Below are positions 44,623 to 53,576 of a stretch of 64,000 nt of DNA, one piece after another. The stretch spans positions 1 to 64,000 of the forward strand of contig DBDJ01000048.1 in assembly GCA_002293525.1 (NCBI GenBank). The letters run 5' to 3'. Origin of the DNA: Lachnospiraceae bacterium UBA935 (lineage in GTDB: Bacteria > Bacillota > Clostridia > Lachnospirales > Lachnospiraceae). The first letter of the stretch is position 1. Each line of letters begins with the position of its first letter. A model generated the notes under the pieces. It made no database searches and was not told the origin of the DNA. It saw only the letters and a list, made by a program, of their open reading frames with translations. A program made the position numbers and the translations under genes.

Positions 44623-44652
44623 TTGACTTTTTTGATCTGGGCGTGTTATCCT
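44623..44652 (+). promoter_or_regulatory. Promoter of the polysaccharide deacetylase gene
   Basis: TTGACT (44623-44628), an 18-base spacer and TATCCT (44647-44652) with an adjacent TGn, about 35 bases before the TTG start at 44688. The -10 is weak. Confidence 0.4.
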
Positions 44653-44687
44653 GTTTCTATCGATAGTTTTTAAGGAGAAACCAAGTT

Positions 44688-45623
44688 TTGAGTAATTTCG
44701 GAGTTATGTTCCACCATTTTCATGATAGCGAAAAGCATATCATCGGCCAAGGGTCGATAAGCTGCCATGAGTTTCAGGCAATGATACAGCATTTGAGAAG
44801 AAACTATGATATTATTGATGCAGATGTTTTTTATACTGCGGCAATAAGCAGAAATTTAAAACCAAATCAAATTTGCCTGACCTTTGACGATGCTCTGGCT
44901 TGCCAATATGACATAGCCTATCCCGTCCTCGAAAAAGAAAAAATTAAAGCGTTTTGGTTTGTCTATACATCAATTTACAAAGGGAAACTGGAAAAATTGG
45001 AAATCTACAGGCATTTTAGATTCAAAGAATTTGATTCCATCGATCATTTTTATGAAACATTCTTTAAGCTGGCTGTACAAAGACAGGATGAATTGCAATG
45101 TGATATCGAAAAGGAAATGGCTCAGTTTGACCCGCGCAGCTACCTGCGTCAATCCACATTTTATACCGATAACGACAGGCTGTTCCGCTACCTAAGGGAC
45201 CGACTGCTGGGGCAGGAAAAATATTATCTCCTTATGGATCATATGATAAAGTCGTTTGGATATGATGTGGAAGCAAACCGAGAACTTTTATGGATAAAAG
45301 AAGAGCAGCTTCTGGATTTGTATCAATCAGGTCATAGCATAGGCTTGCATAGCCACACACATCCAACCGCCATGTCGGAAAAATCTCATGATGAACAAAG
45401 GCGCGAATATCGTGAAAATAAGCATGTGATCGAAAACATCATAAAAGGCCAGGTATACTCGGTATCCTATCCATGTAGTTCTTTTAACCGTGATACCGAT
45501 GAAATCATGAGAGAATTGGGGATCAGCATCGGTTTCAACGCTTTAATGTCAGATGAGGATCATGGCGATTTGCATTTCCCTAGACTGGACCATGCCTATG
45601 TTTTGAAAGAGATGGCAGTTTGA
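44688..45623 (+). CDS. Polysaccharide deacetylase (NodB-type, CE4-like)
   Basis: A 311-residue enzyme with NodB motif 1 LTFDDA (about residues 64-69) and motif 2 LHSHTHP (metal-binding histidines near residue 224). The barrel opens with GVMFHHFHD, as in family members next to nonulosonate genes. No signal peptide is visible, so it would act in the cytoplasm on a nucleotide- or lipid-linked sugar. The start is a TTG ten bases after TAAGGAG. Its 3' end runs into a 17-bp repeat. Confidence 0.8.
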   Translation: MSNFGVMFHHFHDSEKHIIGQGSISCHEFQAMIQHLRRNYDIIDADVFYTAAISRNLKPNQICLTFDDALACQYDIAYPVLEKEKIKAFWFVYTSIYKGKLEKLEIYRHFRFKEFDSIDHFYETFFKLAVQRQDELQCDIEKEMAQFDPRSYLRQSTFYTDNDRLFRYLRDRLLGQEKYYLLMDHMIKSFGYDVEANRELLWIKEEQLLDLYQSGHSIGLHSHTHPTAMSEKSHDEQRREYRENKHVIENIIKGQVYSVSYPCSSFNRDTDEIMRELGISIGFNALMSDEDHGDLHFPRLDHAYVLKEMAV

Positions 45624-45672
45624 GAGAGATGTCTATTTGAAAGAGAGGGCAGCTGGAAAGAGAGGCAAAATG
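45605..45672. repeat. Fourfold 17-bp tandem repeat across the deacetylase stop codon
   Basis: Degenerate copies starting with GAAAGAGA lie at 45605, 45622, 45639 and 45656. The first carries the last codons of the deacetylase and the stop (45621-45623) falls at the junction. As 17 is not a multiple of three, loss or gain of a copy inside the gene would change its end. Confidence 0.75.
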
Positions 45673-45674
45673 AA

Positions 45675-45704
45675 GCAGGCGCAATAAGGTATTATTACGC
45701 CTGC
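45675..45704. terminator. Hairpin between convergent genes
   Basis: Two 13-base arms (GCAGGCGCAATAA / TTATTACGCCTGC, one mismatch) with a four-base loop, between the deacetylase (plus) and the amidotransferase (minus). On the minus strand it is followed by TCATTTTG, a weak uridine run. Confidence 0.65.
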
Positions 45705-45742
45705 CGAAAGCTTGTCATTAACTTGCATACTATATAAATAAA

Positions 45743-46858
45743 TCACGCTTTCCAGATTGGATATTTCGGTATCCAGCGTCCCCAGTCGTCTTTGTAGAAC
45801 AGATCCTTGTTATAGTGTTTCTCTACGATTTGCCAGAATTCTGATTCGCTATATCCGACAAATTCACAGAAGGTCTCGACGGTCTTAGGATCCAGATCAT
45901 GGTCATGTTTTTGTACAAGCGCAATGGCCTCATCACGGGTTATCATGCCATAACGGACATACCGGGAGGCAAAGTCGGTAGTATATTGATGACCGAACTT
46001 GGGATAGCGCATCCATCCATTAAGGGAATAGGCATAACTGTCAACCTGATTATAATGCTCGATATGATGTGTTGCTTCCCATTCATGAGTGAGCGTATGG
46101 AAACCCCGTGACCTTGCGAACAGATAGTTTTTATGGCTGTTCCAAGGCAAAAAATAACTCATATAAATAGGCTCAAGTTTTTCCAGCTGCTCAACCGGCG
46201 GCATGGTATATAGCTCCAAGTCAGCCTTAGTAATGCCTGTACTTAACAGGAGATCTTCCGGAATATCGGACGCAGCACCGTTGAGGATCTGCTTTTTGGC
46301 GGAATACGTGTCCTCGGCGCCAGGACCGCCATAGGTGTAACTTACATTTTCCCCATACACAAGCAAGGGCAGGTTAAAATTAATAGCTACATGAAAAGGT
46401 GCAACATAAGTAAAGCGCTCGCATACCCAAATGGGATGACCAAAATTTTCAAATGTCAAACGCATGATTTTCTTTTGTACCTTGGCTTTAGGCCGGACCT
46501 TAATCATAGTACAGCCAAATTCCTCGGCGATGTTATCAATATTATGCTTGCCTGCCTCTGTCATCTGCAGATTGTCTAAAGCGCTGATCAGCAAAGGGTT
46601 CATGCCCATGAGTTCTTTCATCACATAAGTCTGAAAATGGCTGTCTTTGCCGCCGCTGACGGCAATGGCACAGTCAAATTTATCAGGACCGTTCATGCCT
46701 CTGTACTTATCACAGAGTGCCTCCAGCTCTTTATATCGGGCATCCCAATCAACGGTTTTTTGTTTCTCATAGGAACGGCAGGCCGAGCAAACACCTTCCT
46801 CGTCAAAGACAATCCCCGGACGGGTATCGGGCATAACACACTTCTTACAATATTTCAT
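45743..46858 (-). CDS. N-acetyl sugar amidotransferase (PseA/WbpG/LegA-type)
   Basis: A 371-residue ATP-PPase enzyme that adds a nitrogen (amidine) group to N-acetyl sugars. It has an N-terminal zinc-like cluster CKKCVMPDTRPGI...CSAC, the PP-loop AVSGGKDSHFQT and the GENVSYTYGG stretch of this family. Such enzymes make acetamidino forms of pseudaminic or legionaminic acid or of hexosamines. It is the last gene of the FkbH-led operon and next to nonulosonate genes. The HisH/HisF-type ammonia partners are not in this window. Confidence 0.88.
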   Translation of the reverse strand: MKYCKKCVMPDTRPGIVFDEEGVCSACRSYEKQKTVDWDARYKELEALCDKYRGMNGPDKFDCAIAVSGGKDSHFQTYVMKELMGMNPLLISALDNLQMTEAGKHNIDNIAEEFGCTMIKVRPKAKVQKKIMRLTFENFGHPIWVCERFTYVAPFHVAINFNLPLLVYGENVSYTYGGPGAEDTYSAKKQILNGAASDIPEDLLLSTGITKADLELYTMPPVEQLEKLEPIYMSYFLPWNSHKNYLFARSRGFHTLTHEWEATHHIEHYNQVDSYAYSLNGWMRYPKFGHQYTTDFASRYVRYGMITRDEAIALVQKHDHDLDPKTVETFCEFVGYSESEFWQIVEKHYNKDLFYKDDWGRWIPKYPIWKA

Positions 46859-46907
46859 AGTAATCGTCCTTTCTTCGTATTACTGACCTAATTTAGTATA
46901 ACTTTGG

Positions 46908-48020
46908 CTATAATACAACAAGATTGTTGGGCCTGTCCATATCCACATCTGACTTTACCAAATAAGTATCTTCCCTGTCTGCTTCTGCGAACCCGTCACA
47001 CTCACAGATCCGATAGGCCAGATTGATCGGCAAGGCATTCTCTCTATAGGGAGAAAAAAGCCTGGCAACATTGGTGATCCCCGTTTCTTGCTGAAGCCTG
47101 AAACCAGCATCTTTTACTACATGTCCTAATCGGGAATTGCTGATTTGAAAGTCGGCCAAGACACAGCCTTGCTCCCTTCCCCAGGCCAGAACCGACAAAA
47201 TGGTTCTTGTCAGGGCGGGACTCCTTCCGCCGTCCCAGACATTGCTGTCAGCCGGAAGTATCTCAATCAGGCGCAGACATTTAAGCCCATGATGTACCGA
47301 ATCACCGGGCGCATGAGCGGCCTCAAGCCGGAAAACAATAATACCCCCTTCATCTTCCCAAAAAAGATAAGAGAACCCTTCGCTGTCTAAGTATCTCCAT
47401 TGCCAGAATTGTGAGTCCTTTCTCGGCAAAAGGGAAAAAGAAGATGCGATGCCATGCTGATAGGCTTTTGCCAAGGTATCGGCGCCTATCTTTGTATCGG
47501 GAACAGCGGTTGACAAACAAGGAACTGCTTGTATCCATGCTGCAATATCATCCGCTTCGCCAGGCCTGAGCAAAAAGTTTTGATAGCCTTTCGCTTCCAA
47601 AGGAACGACATAACGGTTCAAATTGCTGTAATACTGATATCCGCGTTTTTGGTAATAGTGGACTGTCGCTAGGTTTAATCCCATGGCATAGACAACATCA
47701 AAGCGGCTTTCAATCTCATTGCGGAGGTAAAGGCCCACTCCGGAATATTTTATCTCCTTCTCCACAATCCAGACGGACAGTCCTGCTGCTGCTTTCACTT
47801 TGCCCTGATAAAGAAAAGGATAGGGGATTGCGCCAAGAAACCCCTGCACAAAACCATTACTGTCGATCAGAAGCACACTGGCGGAAGGATCTCCCTGAGG
47901 ACCGCCGTACTGCCAGTCAAATAACTGCTTCCGGTAAATAGCGTGATCGGTTGACCAGTTTCGCCGCAAAAAATCGATCAGAGGCTCAAAATAACCCTCC
48001 GAATAGGGGACAATATCCAT
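46908..48020 (-). CDS. GNAT family acyltransferase (two-domain)
   Basis: A 370-residue protein with tandem GNAT-like folds: YSGVGLYLRNEIE in the first half and VLADFQISNSRLGHVVKDAG in the second. Known relatives accompany sialic-acid-like clusters. It directly follows the SDR gene (one-base gap) in an operon that also encodes an ACP, so it could transfer the ACP-bound acyl group to a sugar amine. That donor is inference; acetyl-CoA remains possible. Confidence 0.75.
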   Translation of the reverse strand: MDIVPYSEGYFEPLIDFLRRNWSTDHAIYRKQLFDWQYGGPQGDPSASVLLIDSNGFVQGFLGAIPYPFLYQGKVKAAAGLSVWIVEKEIKYSGVGLYLRNEIESRFDVVYAMGLNLATVHYYQKRGYQYYSNLNRYVVPLEAKGYQNFLLRPGEADDIAAWIQAVPCLSTAVPDTKIGADTLAKAYQHGIASSFSLLPRKDSQFWQWRYLDSEGFSYLFWEDEGGIIVFRLEAAHAPGDSVHHGLKCLRLIEILPADSNVWDGGRSPALTRTILSVLAWGREQGCVLADFQISNSRLGHVVKDAGFRLQQETGITNVARLFSPYRENALPINLAYRICECDGFAEADREDTYLVKSDVDMDRPNNLVVL

Positions 48021-48021
48021 A

Positions 48022-48768
48022 CTACATCAACGCCCCCCCTCCCGACAGATTGATATTGGTACCACACATATATGTGTTTTCATCAGACAATAAAAACTTA
48101 ATCGCTGCGATAACTTCGGCAAGCTTCACATTGCGTTTCAAAGGACTGTTTTGGGCAGCGATTTCCATCACCTGGCTGTCAACGCCGTCCAAAAATTTTG
48201 TCTCCACCATCGCCGGCGACAGTCCGTTTATACAGATGCCTTTTTCACAATATTCGGCCGCGGCGGCTTTGATCAGTCCCAGTAAAGCGTATTTGCAGAT
48301 GACATAGTCGGTAACAAACTTAGGCGGGATCCCAAAAGTATAAGCCGTAAGCATGACCGCTACCCTGCCATATCGGTTTTTGGCCATGACGGGCAAGAAA
48401 GCCTTGAGCACCTCGGCCAGAGAATAAACCTGAATTTCCATTTCCTCCCGGATCAGCGCTCCGTCAAACTGGCGCAATCTCATATGCCGGAAGCCTCCCG
48501 CCGCAAGATGAAGAATATGCGTCGGTGCTGTATATCGGTCTTTCATGTGATGAATCAGATGTCCTACCTGTTCAGGCTGGCTCAAATCGGCCCGAACAGC
48601 CTCTATTGGAACATTCTTAGCCGAAGCAATCAGTTCTTCAAACCTTTGTGTCATCGTTCGATAATGGGCAATCACCCTAATCTCTCCAAAATCGCTGGCG
48701 TTCTCAAGTTCTTTTATATAAGCCATCCCGATATCCGATGAGGCTCCCAGAATTAAAATCGTTTTCAT
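48022..48768 (-). CDS. SDR family oxidoreductase (FabG-like)
   Basis: A 248-residue Rossmann enzyme: LGASSDIGMAYIKEL at the nucleotide site, LHLAAGG, and the catalytic pair in FVTDYVICKYALLG (Tyr-x3-Lys). The C-terminal LSGGGALM end is as in FabG. It overlaps the MaoC-like gene by four bases; together with ACP and MaoC it can perform 3-keto/3-hydroxyacyl-ACP chemistry, which would give a hydroxyacyl decoration. Confidence 0.85.
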   Translation of the reverse strand: MKTILILGASSDIGMAYIKELENASDFGEIRVIAHYRTMTQRFEELIASAKNVPIEAVRADLSQPEQVGHLIHHMKDRYTAPTHILHLAAGGFRHMRLRQFDGALIREEMEIQVYSLAEVLKAFLPVMAKNRYGRVAVMLTAYTFGIPPKFVTDYVICKYALLGLIKAAAAEYCEKGICINGLSPAMVETKFLDGVDSQVMEIAAQNSPLKRNVKLAEVIAAIKFLLSDENTYMCGTNINLSGGGALM

Positions 48769-49181
48769 TTTAGCACCCCAACATTCATCTTACCGCGCAA
48801 AACCTTTTTCCCGCTTATGTTTACAGCCGAAACTTTCAGTTCAATCACTTGATATATGTCATCTTTCCTTATCACCTCACCCGTATAGGTAAGCGTATCG
48901 CCGACATAGACAGGAAGCGGAAATTTCACTTCCACATCGTGGATCATACTATGTTCTCCCGGCAGATACATGCCGGCCAAGGTAGAAAGGAAGGAAGCCG
49001 TAAGCATGCCATAGACAGTCTTGCCGCTATATCCCTTCGCTTTTGCAAAATCATCATCTATGTGCAACGGATTAACATCGCCGGTCATACCGCCGAAGCT
49101 TGCCGCCATGGCTTCTGTAATAACAGCGTCAAAGCTTTCTTTTTGCCCAAGGGCAATTTCCCCGTAAGTATAGCGTTTCAT
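48765..49181 (-). CDS. MaoC-like hot-dog dehydratase
   Basis: A 138-residue hot-dog enzyme with the R-hydratase motif MTGDVNPLHIDDDFAK (active Asp and His) and GMLTASFLS. It would interconvert enoyl and (R)-3-hydroxyacyl groups on a carrier. It overlaps both neighbours by four bases (ACP and SDR), so the three are tightly coupled. Confidence 0.9.
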   Translation of the reverse strand: MKRYTYGEIALGQKESFDAVITEAMAASFGGMTGDVNPLHIDDDFAKAKGYSGKTVYGMLTASFLSTLAGMYLPGEHSMIHDVEVKFPLPVYVGDTLTYTGEVIRKDDIYQVIELKVSAVNISGKKVLRGKMNVGVLK

Positions 49182-49423
49182 AGATTGATTCTCCTGTCAA
49201 TCAAGTCCAGCATATCACCGATATTCTTCAAGGTAGTAATTTCACTGATACTGAATTTTACATGGAATGCTGCTTGCGAAGAAGTGACAATGTCAATCTG
49301 TGCTAAGCTGTCCCAGTCTTCAATATCATCAGCGCACATTTCGTCCGTTATTACTAGCGAATCGTCATCAAATACATGGCAAAAGATCTCATTAAGTTTG
49401 TTGCGGATCACTTCCCTGTCCAT
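49178..49423 (-). CDS. Acyl carrier protein (second FkbH-associated)
   Basis: An 81-residue carrier with the phosphopantetheine site DWDSLAQ (Ser39). It shares layout and many residues with the carrier at 23020. It follows the FkbH paralogue by about 12 bases and overlaps the MaoC-like gene. Confidence 0.9.
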   Translation of the reverse strand: MDREVIRNKLNEIFCHVFDDDSLVITDEMCADDIEDWDSLAQIDIVTSSQAAFHVKFSISEITTLKNIGDMLDLIDRRINL

Positions 49424-49435
49424 TTTGTTCTCTCC

Positions 49436-51220
49436 CTATTCCTCGTTTCCCGTTACCATAATTATCCTGTTGCGCTCTTTATGTGCTGCCACCTTGTATT
49501 CCCAGACTGTGCTGTCAGATTTTTCTTTGGTTTTTTCGAAACCCAAATCGCGATAAAATTCTCTGACCATGCTGTTCTTCGCGCTCTGATAATAATACCC
49601 GATGATTTTATTGATCGTTTCCTTGCGGCATTCTTCCACAAGCCGGTCAAACATGGCATATTCCATATCCCGCTTCAGCACGCGGCAACTCATCAGCCAC
49701 AGCTCGATATGAAGGGAACCGCCGTCCTTGTGCCCGATCATAACGCTGACAATGCCGTTATCCCCGAATCGGTCCTGCAGTCTTCCGTACAGCCGGATAT
49801 AGTTTCCGTCGGCGGCAATCGTAGCGATATCTCCCTCGGAATAACGCTTGGTCGTCAGATTAAACTGGTTGGTCTTGTTGGTCAGCTGGGCAATTCGCGG
49901 GAGGTAGATTGATTCAAAGTCCCGGATGACGGCCTTCATTTGAAGACTGGCCAGATAATCCTCATAATGATCAAAACTGCGTTCGGCATGAGATCTCATG
50001 GCATTCTCGCGGTACATTTGCCCCCGGGTCATATCATCCTGCGTCACGGCGGTGACTTCAAAAAAGCCCGATCTGTCGATACGGCGGACGTAGTCGTCCA
50101 CTTCCCCGATATCCGGTGCGGCTATTCCGGGTATCTGCCCCGTAACGATTGCGCGCTCAGCGGGATTGTCGTCAATAAACACAAAGCTGTCGGCACTTAC
50201 ATGCAGCTCCTGGGCTATGGCCTGGACATTGCGGTCTTTGTTCTCCCAATTCGCCTTTATCACTGAAAAATCATCGGGAGTAAGCCTGCTGTCGGGATGC
50301 CTGAGTCCTGCCATGGCATTCTCTTCATCATTCTTGGAACATACTGTCAGAAGCACGCCCAAATCCATGTGGGCTTTCACATATTCCTGAAACTCAGAAT
50401 ATGCCTGACCTGCGGGACTATCCTGTCCCAGTTCAATACCATCGATACCGTCATCGCCTATGGTGCCTCCCCAGATCGTATTATCCAAATCAAGCACAAT
50501 AGCTTTCTTATTATAGCCATAGACTGATTTGATGATATTGGCCACATTGAATGCCAGCTCAGGTATTGCCAACATATTCAAGGCATATTTGTACATATGC
50601 CAAGCGGAAATATCTGCCCATTTCTCCAGACCAAAAGAAGCGGACAGATAGTCGATGTCGTTAATATAGAATCCTTTACTGCTGGCGGCCTGGGCATAGG
50701 CATAGAATCTCTGGTTCAGGCAAGTAACAAAATTGCTTCGGCCATGATAATCACTGACATCTTTGTTGCCCAGCAAGCGGTAAGCCGGGCGTTCAAAGTT
50801 ATTCTGGATGATAGTACAGCCACGTTGTAAAAGCTTGTCCCAGATCTGTACAAAGTGATTCATCTGACTGTCTAATAATTTGTCCACCTTTTCCTTGCTG
50901 TCCTGTAAGGATGGATAAACGGAAATATTGCGGCTTGTGGTGTGTATATAAACGATGTCTGCCCCAAACTCTTCCAGTTCCCTTCCGAACATGGCGTCTT
51001 GCCAGTACATGGCATATTCGGACTCGTAAAATATGGGCCGGATCCCGTAAGAGAGGAGGAAAAGTTCCAGGATATTCTTTATTTCCGCCGTCGTAGAACC
51101 GCCAAGGATGGCGACTTTCTTGTCGATCATCAGCTTTCCGAAAGCAAGCAGCTCTCGCTTGATAGACTTTTTCTTTTGTAGAATATATTCCCCGTCAAAA
51201 GGGTAAATTAGGCAATTCAT
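49436..51220 (-). CDS. FkbH-like HAD-IIIC protein (second copy)
   Basis: A 594-residue paralogue of the protein at 23259 with all its parts: SGNH-like N-terminus (LGGSTTAEI), HAD catalytic IVLDLDNTIWGG, VFIDDNPAERA and the GNAT-like tail RFGDNGIVSVM. It should load a glyceryl-type unit from 1,3-bisphosphoglycerate onto the ACP downstream. It heads a six-gene operon (FkbH, ACP, MaoC, SDR, GNAT, amidotransferase) divergent from the nonulosonate genes. No strong ribosome site is seen before the ATG at 51220. Confidence 0.9.
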   Translation of the reverse strand: MNCLIYPFDGEYILQKKKSIKRELLAFGKLMIDKKVAILGGSTTAEIKNILELFLLSYGIRPIFYESEYAMYWQDAMFGRELEEFGADIVYIHTTSRNISVYPSLQDSKEKVDKLLDSQMNHFVQIWDKLLQRGCTIIQNNFERPAYRLLGNKDVSDYHGRSNFVTCLNQRFYAYAQAASSKGFYINDIDYLSASFGLEKWADISAWHMYKYALNMLAIPELAFNVANIIKSVYGYNKKAIVLDLDNTIWGGTIGDDGIDGIELGQDSPAGQAYSEFQEYVKAHMDLGVLLTVCSKNDEENAMAGLRHPDSRLTPDDFSVIKANWENKDRNVQAIAQELHVSADSFVFIDDNPAERAIVTGQIPGIAAPDIGEVDDYVRRIDRSGFFEVTAVTQDDMTRGQMYRENAMRSHAERSFDHYEDYLASLQMKAVIRDFESIYLPRIAQLTNKTNQFNLTTKRYSEGDIATIAADGNYIRLYGRLQDRFGDNGIVSVMIGHKDGGSLHIELWLMSCRVLKRDMEYAMFDRLVEECRKETINKIIGYYYQSAKNSMVREFYRDLGFEKTKEKSDSTVWEYKVAAHKERNRIIMVTGNEE

Positions 51221-51255
51221 TTGATAATAATAACATGAAATTAGAGGAAATGCAA

Positions 51256-51284
51256 TTGCAAACAGGCCGTTATTAAGGTATAAT
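51256..51284 (+). promoter_or_regulatory. Promoter of the nonulosonate operon
   Basis: TTGCAA (51256-51261), a 17-base spacer and TATAAT (51279-51284), about 80 bases before the neuB-type gene. The -35 also overlaps the possible leader of the divergent FkbH operon. Confidence 0.7.
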
Positions 51285-51365
51285 TGGAGCAGAATTTTAC
51301 TGTTCAGAACCTAGCCGAAGTGCATCAAACCACTGCCGACTTAAGCATCACGAAGGGACATGACT

Positions 51366-52406
51366 ATGCGCAAGAAGATTCAGCTTGGCCACATTGCCGT
51401 CAAGGAGGACGGTCCGCCACTTGTTATCGCGGAATTGGGAATCAACCATAATGGCGACCTGAACGTCGCCAAAGAAATGGTCGATGCCGCTTTACGGGGC
51501 GGGGCGCAGTGCGTGAAGCACCAGACCCATATCGTGGAAGATGAGATGAGTTCTCTGGCCCAAACTACCATTCCCGGCAATTCCAGCCGCTCGATATACG
51601 ATATTATGGCCGATGCTGCCTTGTCAGAGGACGATGAATATGAACTGATGAAATATGTCGAAGCAAAGGGTATGCTTTTTCTAAGTACTCCTTTTTCACG
51701 CGCAGCGGCCGACCGGCTGCATAGATTCGGCGTAAAGGGGTACAAAATCGGATCGGGTGAATGCAACAATTACCCTCTGATTGAACATATTGCTTCCTTC
51801 GGCAAGCCGATGATCGTTTCTACCGGTATGAATTCGCTTGAAAGCATCCGAAAGACCGTGAATATTATGCGGAAACACGGCGTCGATTTTGCCTTGCTGC
51901 ACACCACTAACCTTTATCCCACGCAGCCACATATGGTGCGGTTAGGTGCCATGCAGCTGCTGATGAAGGAATTCCCGGACGTTTTGGTGGGCTTGTCAGA
52001 TCACACCCTGAACAATAATGCGTGTATCGCTGCCACGGCACTGGGTGCCGCCATATTGGAACGCCATTTTACCGACAGCATGTACCGGGTTTCCCCCGAC
52101 GTGATTTGTTCCATGGATACACGGGCACTGGCAGAGCTGCTTCAGGCTGTAAAGGAAATCGCTCTGATGCGCGGCGGAGAAAAGGGGCCGTTGCCGGAAG
52201 AACAGGTGACGATTGATTTTGCCTTTGCCACTGTCGTCACTACCGCCTCCGTTAAAGCGGGAGCGATGTTTACAAAAGACAATCTGTGGGTGAAAAGACC
52301 AGGTACCGGTGCTGTTCCTGCCGAGCATTATCCGGGCATCTTGGGGAAAAGAGCAGCATGTGACATTGACGCGGACACACATCTGGATTTTTCGATGATA
52401 CAATAA
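51366..52406 (+). CDS. neuB: Nonulosonic acid synthase (NeuB/LegI family)
   Basis: A 346-residue enzyme that condenses phosphoenolpyruvate with a 6-carbon amino sugar to make sialic, legionaminic or a related nine-carbon acid. The TIM-barrel NeuB motifs are present: IAELGINHNGDL, VKHQTH, YKIGSGECNN, STGMNS, LHTTNLYPT, GLSDHT, and a C-terminal SAF (antifreeze-like) domain with LWVKRPGTG. The ATG at 51366 is spaced eight bases from AAGGG; 51360 is the alternative. First of three plus-strand genes. Confidence 0.9.
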   Translation: MRKKIQLGHIAVKEDGPPLVIAELGINHNGDLNVAKEMVDAALRGGAQCVKHQTHIVEDEMSSLAQTTIPGNSSRSIYDIMADAALSEDDEYELMKYVEAKGMLFLSTPFSRAAADRLHRFGVKGYKIGSGECNNYPLIEHIASFGKPMIVSTGMNSLESIRKTVNIMRKHGVDFALLHTTNLYPTQPHMVRLGAMQLLMKEFPDVLVGLSDHTLNNNACIAATALGAAILERHFTDSMYRVSPDVICSMDTRALAELLQAVKEIALMRGGEKGPLPEEQVTIDFAFATVVTTASVKAGAMFTKDNLWVKRPGTGAVPAEHYPGILGKRAACDIDADTHLDFSMIQ

Positions 52407-52446
52407 TAATTGCAGCAACAACTTATGAACAAGGATGGGAAAAATA

Positions 52447-53574
52447 GTGCGAAGGATTGCTTTTCTGACTGCCACACGCGCTGAATACGGAAAAATCAAA
52501 TCGATCATGAAACTGATCAATGAGCGCGAAGAATTTACGTTAAGTATTTTTGTAACCGGGATGCACATGTTAAGAGAGTTCGGGAATACTTATTATGAGA
52601 TTATCAAAGACGGCTTTGAAGATATCTGGCTCGACCATGACTATCAGTACAATAAAAAAATGGCTCCCACACTGGCCCATGTCGTACTGAGCTTTTCCAA
52701 ATTCGTCGAAGAAGAAAAACCCGATATGATTGTTGTACACGGCGACAGGCTTGACGCTTTGGCCGGAGCGATCGTAGGGAGCTTTAACAATATTCTTGTA
52801 GCCCATATTGAAGGCGGCGAGCTGTCAGGTACCATCGACGAAACGATCCGTCATGCGATTTCAAAGCTATCGCACATTCATCTTGTCTCCAATGAGGAGG
52901 CCCGTTGCCGCTTAATACAGCTGGGCGAAGACGGCAGCCATATCTATGTGATCGGCTCGCCCGACATTGATATCATGCTTTCCAAAACCCTTCCCTCCAT
53001 GCGTGAAGTATGCAAACGTTATGGAATCCGCAGTGATAATGTAGCCATCATGGCCTATCATCCGGTGATTACCGAGCTTGAAGCCTTAGCGGAGAATATT
53101 AACACGGTCATTGATGCGCTCCGGCAATCTGGAGATTCCTTTGTAATCATAAAACCTAACAATGATCCAGGAAACGAAGTGATTCGGGAAGCTTATCAAG
53201 GGCTCGCAGGCGATGAACGCTTCCGGATATTGTCGTCGTTACGTTTTGAATATTTTTTGTCGCTCCTGAAAAATTCCAAATACATTATCGGCAACTCCAG
53301 TGCCGGCATCAGGGAAGCCTGTGTATACGGCATTCCCGCTATCGATATCGGAACCCGGCAACAGAGCCGATATTCGATTGAAAAACTGAAAAACATCATG
53401 CATTGCGATCATAATGTGTTACAAATCACAACATGTATGAACAATGTCGAAAAGCACCGGGTCACAAGTTCCGTTTTTGGAGACGGGAACAGTGCCAATC
53501 TATTTTATGACATACTGCATACCGATATCTGGGATACCCCGGTTCAGAAAAAATTCGTAGATATGGAGATGTAG
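52447..53574 (+). CDS. neuC: UDP-sugar 2-epimerase, hydrolysing (NeuC/LegG type)
   Basis: A 375-residue epimerase that inverts C2 and releases UDP from a UDP-HexNAc, feeding the NeuB-type enzyme. It starts RRIAFLTATRAEYGKI and has VHGDRLDAL, AHIEGGELSGT and GNSSAGIREA, all family hallmarks. An ATG at 52435 adds four residues; I use the GTG at 52447, which follows GGGA at good spacing and starts where relatives start. It follows the synthase by about 40 bases. Confidence 0.88.
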   Translation: MRRIAFLTATRAEYGKIKSIMKLINEREEFTLSIFVTGMHMLREFGNTYYEIIKDGFEDIWLDHDYQYNKKMAPTLAHVVLSFSKFVEEEKPDMIVVHGDRLDALAGAIVGSFNNILVAHIEGGELSGTIDETIRHAISKLSHIHLVSNEEARCRLIQLGEDGSHIYVIGSPDIDIMLSKTLPSMREVCKRYGIRSDNVAIMAYHPVITELEALAENINTVIDALRQSGDSFVIIKPNNDPGNEVIREAYQGLAGDERFRILSSLRFEYFLSLLKNSKYIIGNSSAGIREACVYGIPAIDIGTRQQSRYSIEKLKNIMHCDHNVLQITTCMNNVEKHRVTSSVFGDGNSANLFYDILHTDIWDTPVQKKFVDMEM

Positions 53575-53576
53575 CC

